Assembly: GCA_029990175.1 (NCBI GenBank)
Contig: JARKIP010000022.1
Coordinates: 25,952,001 to 26,016,000 of the forward strand
Reading direction: 5' to 3'
Source of the DNA: Petunia secreta
Taxonomy: Eukaryota > Streptophyta > Magnoliopsida > Solanales > Solanaceae
Length of the DNA: 64,000 nt
The notes under the pieces were generated by a model that searched no databases, was not told the DNA's origin, and was given only the letters and a program-made list of their open reading frames with translations. The position numbers and the translations under genes were made by a program. Of the stretch, positions 59,631 to 64,000 are shown in pieces (the first letter of the stretch is position 1; each line of letters starts with the position of its first letter).

Positions 59631-60796
59631 TAGGCAATTTGCCTCTTGCCCGATAAGGTACAAAGTCATAGACCCTTTGACCTATGCCTACAAGATACGC
59701 ATCCTTCATAGCACTATATTGCATCCTTTTGTCTTCCAACCATTGCTCACCTAACCACACATCAATATGTCGCATGGGATACACATCACACCGCACATAA
59801 TATTTGTAATTCGATAGAAGTACCCGAGCTTCCTTGGCAACCCACACGCCATCATACTCATAAGGATGCTCTTGTGCACGGCATGGTATCCTTAACTTAT
59901 CAACCAAGGAGGTGCTAATACAATTGGCATCGGTTTCATCAATTTTGAGTAAGTATCCTCCAATACCATTTACCTCAACAAGGAACCTATGTCTACCCAA
60001 GTTTCGTAGAGATGCATCCAAGAGAGAACTTGAATGCCCACGAGTGTCAACACCAACAATTTGGGTCTCCCTTATCCCTCCTCTCCTAGCAATATTGCTA
60101 TGGTCACTTCCACTTACCGTCACTCTTCCAACATTAGAAGTGTTGTTGAAAGTCGAGGAAGGAACCTTGCCATGCAACCCGTAAGTGCCTCTCGCCTTGG
60201 TTCCATATCCACTAGCACTACTCCTACTACAACTATCCAAGCCCCTCACGGAATTGATAGAACAATACAATCCCTTTGTAGCAAGGGCAACACCATCTCT
60301 CAAACCACCCTCCACATGGGAAATAGAAGCATTAGGCCGCTTAGTACCTAGAAGATGCAAGACTCTTCTTTCCCATGGAACAACCACCACCTCCTCTCAC
60401 ACTAATGGAAGGACCGCTACTACTCCTCTGTTCACCATTAGAAACACCAAGAGAAGATGCAAATGAATAATTCATATAATCAACTTCATCATCAATTCTC
60501 TTTATGTCACTATCAGCATTTTCATATTCATCACAAGAAGAGTAAGTAGGAATATTGTACCTTGAAGTGTTACCATCTTCGACTTCTTGACTTGACGCAT
60601 AAGAGTCATCAAATTCATCTTCACAAGCTTCATAATCTCCTCACGTCTCATGATCATCATAGTAACCCGCTTCATCACCATACGATCCATAGTTCCCCGA
60701 ATCATAATAGCAATACCCATCATCACCTTCATAGGAACCACAGTCTCCCTCGTCTCAGCACGAGTCATAACCCCCACATTCTTCATCTGCGGACAT
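59631..60796 (-). pseudogene. D ORF, N-terminal half with protease-like domain
   Basis: Minus strand from ATG 60,796. The first 60-70 residues are Tyr/Gly/Asp-rich (for example YYDSGNYGSYGDEAGYYDD), interrupted by TGA at 60,755 and 60,641. A frame change lies near 60,380, then 250 open codons to the B insertion. Residues from about 60,000 to 59,700 have a retropepsin-like layout: FLVEVNGIGGYLLKIDETDA, then ...CDVYPMRHIDVWLGEQWLED, which aligns by eye with the CRM-like protease (IIDSGS... and DVVPMQACHLLFGRPW). The catalytic D-S/T-G triplet is replaced (IDETD), so activity is unlikely. The function of the protein is unknown. Confidence 0.7.
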
Positions 60797-61716
60797 AGTT
60801 GTAATCAGCAAAGAGCAAAGGACCTCACAAGTTCACTCCCTCAAGTGTATCACTCGAAATATGTTCACTCAATTTTCTTTCCACTCGTGTATACACTCAA
60901 GGTTGTTGGCTTTTGTGACCACACTCTATTATTCTCACCACTCTATTGGCTTTTCGAAATGGAGTTTATGAGACTCTATGTACAGACATCTATTTATGTG
61001 CACACTTTAGGCCAAAGAAGTTCTACGAATTTAGGATTAGCTTGAACACATACGAAACCCTAAAAGCTCAAGGATTAGTGTCAATAAAGTAGGACAATTA
61101 CCTTAGAACACTAACCAAGAAGTACAGAAGCAACAAAAATACAAAAAACTAAGAAACAAAAATTCCCAGACCCATCACAGGGCTAGGCGGTCCGCCTAGG
61201 TGGCGAGGCGCTCCGCCTGGTCACTTGACCAATATGCAACTTGGGCGCTCCACCCAGGGCTGTTTCGACAGCTTCCAAAAATGGGGTTTTTGGTGTTTTT
61301 CACCCAATTTTTCCATCGATTCCAATCCGATACTCAAATCCAATGATACCCGATGGTGTATTCAACTATTCTAAACAATCCCCAATGGTTTTTAACCCCA
61401 AACAAACAACAACAAGCTTCGATTCATGTTTGAAGCGATTTCAAGAGTTTTCAAAAATTTGGGATTTTGATTTTCGAACTTTCAATTCGTAACACCAAAT
61501 TGTGATATGAGGATATCAAACAATGAGAATACAATATAGAACATTCCCCGATACTTCTAATCACTTGGGTATTCGATTCCAATCCGATCTATGAATTTTT
61601 CTTTGAGTTTTCTAATTTTTCAATTTTTTTGTTTTTTTTCTTTTCTTCAAGAACAAGAACAATAATACTAACACGATGAATAAGGAATGAGGGTTTGTAA
61701 GAACAACACCAGGCCC
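60797..61716 (-). other. D leader
   Basis: Non-coding leader; GC palindromes ggcggtccgcc, ggcgctccgcc and gggcgctccacc at about 61,185-61,257. The part 61,312-61,716 is duplicated at 24,138-24,540. Confidence 0.75.
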
Positions 61717-61732
61717 TTGCTCTGATGCCAAT
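61717..61732 (-). other. Primer binding site of D
   Basis: Minus strand attggcatcagagcaa, one change from the tRNA-iMet type. Confidence 0.8.
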
Positions 61733-62540
61733 TGAAATAATATAAAATAGAGGAAGCTAAAAATGATACAACAATATGGAAGCGATAAAATAAGATAACG
61801 TGATATCAAAAGAGATATCGAGAAACAAGGATTGGGAAGGCAAGAAATGAGAAGAAAGAACGGATAATCGACTCACGATATGAATTGAATATCCAAAAGG
61901 GAGAAATGAAACTCGAACTTTACAAGGAATTCATAATAAGCGTTGAATCTCCATAGGTTCCAAGTTATACAAGATTCACGTAGCGTCTCGCTTCGAACTA
62001 GAAAGGCTCGGCCTCTTCTATGTTCTCTCTTCAATGTTCATACAAAGCTAGCTAATGAATGAAATAGCTAAGGGATGTATTTATAAGTCTTTCTATCCCC
62101 TTGTGAAATGACTAAAATGTCCCAAAGTGGGTTAAAACATAAGAGACCACGCAGGGTCAAAATGGGAAGATTTACACAAAAATCCCGTTAAGGATTTTGG
62201 GCGTTCCGCCTGGAGATTTGGGCGCTCCGTCTAAAAAGGCTACTAGTCAAAAATGGTGCAAGAGATAGGCGCTCTGCCTGGAATTTGGGGTGCTCCGCCT
62301 TGCCGTAGTTAATTCTGGGTGCTCCGCCTTGAGATTTGGGGGGCTCCACCTGGCCCTGGCTATGTCTGGGCGCTCCTCCTCAGCTAAGGAGTGTCTCGGG
62401 CGCTCCTCCTGGGACTTGGGGTGCTCCTCCTTGTGCTTGTGGTCCCTCGATTCATCTCAAAAGCTCTTGCCCTTGCATCCTCGCACTCCCATTGCTTGGC
62501 TCTTGATGGTTGGGTCCTAATCCCAATTTGGGTTGCATCA
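61733..62540 (-). repeat. D 5' LTR
   Basis: 808 bp twin of 24,558-25,365, followed by the TSD taaac at 62,541-62,545. GC-palindrome array at about 62,198-62,435 with more decayed copies than the left LTR. Confidence 0.93.
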
Positions 62541-62545
62541 TAAAC

Positions 62546-63780
62546 ACTTCTTTATATCACTTCCATTTGCTCACATGAAATATCCACAAAATTCAACCAA
62601 GTTCTGCTGATGACATGAGAGTCGTGGCAGTGAGCAACCAAGTTTATGAAGTTGGTCACCGGTGTTTTGGTGAACACTATGTTGAAGAAATTATCAGAAA
62701 GCTCCTGAGGTAAATAGAAACAGCAAATGAAGGAGATTTTCACGTTGGAATAAACGTTGAAAGAGAAAGTCGAGATTGGCACTTACGTATAAGATTCATC
62801 GAAAAAATTGAAAGGATCACTATAAAAAGGTTTGGTCGAATCTTTAAACTCAAATCTATGCTAATTTACTGTGATTTTTAAAAAACCAATGGTAAAAACA
62901 GAAAGAGGAATCCAAGACAAACCAGGGTATGTAATTTTTCCAAAATTTTGGTGACAACCGACGGTGGTGGGGTAATGGTGCTCAGTGGCGGTGACTGGTG
63001 TTTTCCTGTTGGTGGATGTGCGGGGCCAATTAGTTATTGGACATGAGAATCATTATTTTTTTAATTAATGAAAGTGCTTAAAAATTCAAGAGCATGAAAA
63101 AAGTACTCAAATTTTCAAGACCAGGTTCAAAAGTGCTCAATTCGCACAAAAAATAAAAATTCGAGCATTGCTGATTACACTAGTAGCCTTTTTAACTAAT
63201 GTGTTTGAAACATAGCCAATTTTAAAATTAGTGCATTATTATGTAATAACTCCAACCACAACAAAATAAAAAGATTTTAACCAACATCACTTTTTAGGAC
63301 GCCAAATAAGGAGTAGGTATTGACATTTAATTTTGTCCTTTCTTTTTCACTTTTGTCCTTATCTAATTCCAAAAATGCAATAGATTTTTTTCAAACAAAA
63401 ATGTGCTAATTATCATGTGATTTCACATGTCACCCTTGCCATTGATCTCCTACTCATACTGACACCCATTCAGTGCACTCATATCGCATAAATACACCAC
63501 TCCGATTATTTTTAAAGGCACTTGCACAAGGTATGGCTATTTACAAAATTTGTACACTTAATTACTAATTTTGCAATTATCTATATTTTCTAAATTTAGC
63601 TGTGATTATTTAAAAATTACTTGTTATTTTTCTAAATCACTAATGATATTTCCTACATCTTATTAATCATTTTTGGCAATTTATTGAAATTCTAAAGTTA
63701 ATTTTACTTTTTTATACACGTTTTATAAATATTTTGTACACTTAACACTTATATACATATACACTTGGAACCCCACAATG
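62546..63780. other. Host DNA, no clear gene
   Basis: A 37-codon open stretch on the plus strand (about 62,605-62,712, DDMRVVAVSNQVYEVGHRCF) ends near a donor-like gag-gtaaat; it might be an isolated exon, but I do not recognise it. The rest is AT-rich with no coding signal. Confidence 0.3.
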
Positions 63781-63784
63781 TCAC

Positions 63785-64000
63785 ATGCTGCATATATACA
63801 CACCCTACACGCGCACACATGGCGCCATCTCGTCCTTCTACTTTTTTTATCCAATGGCCGAAACCCCACTTTCCATTTTTAATTACATTTCACCACCCCC
63901 CCCCCCTCCAAAACCCTACAACACACTCTCATTTTCTCCCTCATACACCCGCCGCCCTACTCCTAATCTCTCCCTCTCTCGAAACCCTAACGCCTCCATT
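63785..64000 (+). promoter_or_regulatory. Probable promoter and 5' leader of a gene to the right
   Basis: TATA-like catatataca at 63,791-63,800, CCAAT at 63,851-63,855, then a long pyrimidine-rich leader-like stretch with two telo-box-like words, aaaaccctac (63,910-63,919) and aaaccctaa (63,982-63,990). Plant genes for translation and growth often combine telo-boxes with CT-rich leaders. No ATG is seen in the last 100 bases, so the coding start would lie beyond the window. Confidence 0.45.

Larger units (their letters stand above)
24080..62540 (-). mobile_element. Element D: non-autonomous LTR retrotransposon, outer layer
   Basis: The outermost element of the nested stack, on the minus strand, bounded by taaac on both sides. 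Right to left: 5' LTR 61,733-62,540; primer site; leader; ORF from 60,796; [element B inserted 27,102-59,625]; ORF continuing 27,096-25,586; 3' LTR 24,558-25,365; then an extra leader fragment and a trace of a further LTR start (24,080-24,557). Both full LTRs are 808 bp. There is no RT, RNase H or integrase, so it must be mobilised in trans. Its polypurine junction and GC palindromes match those of the CRM-like element at 32,487. Confidence 0.85.

Noticed and set aside
24558..62540. Two separate D insertions, because both LTRs have a primer site on the same side
   Set aside because: The taaac TSD occurs at 24,075 and 62,541, and the ORF is continuous between the LTRs once B is removed, so one insertion with a collapsed tandem end explains it better.

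Overview
This window is nuclear DNA of a flowering plant, probably a eudicot with a large repeat-rich genome. There is no complete host gene. Almost everything recognisable is LTR retrotransposon: chromoviruses of the Tekay/Del type and of a CRM/Galadriel-like type, a Sirevirus (Ty1/copia) with an env-like ORF, and a Tat/Ogre-type giant element primed by tRNA-Arg. Smaller pieces are a CACTA-type DNA element, a Helitron-like terminus, SINE-like and hAT-like relics and several tandem or inverted repeats. Family names rest on motif recognition by eye, not on searches.

Left block (1-16,578). A Tekay element on the minus strand (gag remnant 1-2061, 5' LTR 2062-4371) sits inside a plus-strand Sirevirus (RNase H tail 4372-4625, decayed env-like ORF 5241-7358, 3' LTR 7834-8738). 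The Sirevirus in turn sits inside the gag of a plus-strand Tekay element (8739-13668). That element has nine or so nonsense codons, most explained by CAG-to-TAG or TGG-to-TGA changes, and its 3' LTR is cut to a 62 bp stub. After the stub comes about 0.7 kb of non-LTR DNA holding a short exon-like piece resembling a host CHUP1-type gene. A separate solo Tekay LTR (14,389-16,573) with its own 5 bp target-site duplication (TSD) follows.

Middle block (16,579-24,079). AT-rich, gene-poor DNA with a 609 bp CACTA-type element, a long purine/pyrimidine-flanked inverted repeat, a (TA)n microsatellite, a Helitron-like 3' terminus, and two decayed tandem arrays (units about 120 bp and about 60-90 bp).

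Right block (24,075-62,545). One nested stack, readable because each layer keeps its 5 bp TSD. Element D (minus, 24,080-62,540, TSD taaac) contains element B (minus, 27,102-59,625, TSD actag). B contains a Tat/Ogre-type element (minus, 27,916-53,951, TSD tatca). The Tat element contains both a nearly intact CRM-like element (plus, 32,487-40,187, TSD gctag) and a solo Tekay LTR (plus, 46,837-49,344, TSD cactt/cactg). The CRM-like element, B and D look like one related set. The CRM-like copy has full gag-pol domains; B has gag-pol with an in-frame loss of the integrase core; D has no RT or integrase, only one long ORF with a Tyr/Gly/Asp-rich start and a retropepsin-like domain whose catalytic motif is altered. 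All three share the same polypurine junction and a cluster of GC-rich interrupted palindromes (core GGCG-N3-CGCC) upstream of the LTR TATA box and again in the 5' leader. This suggests shared cis signals and mobilisation of B and D in trans. The Tat element keeps an ORF1 (DUF7745-like) but no recognisable gag-pol, and carries several internal tandem arrays.

Right edge (62,546-64,000). Host DNA resumes. The last 200 bases look like the promoter and 5' leader of a plus-strand gene starting just beyond the window (CCAAT, TATA-like, pyrimidine-rich leader, telo-boxes).
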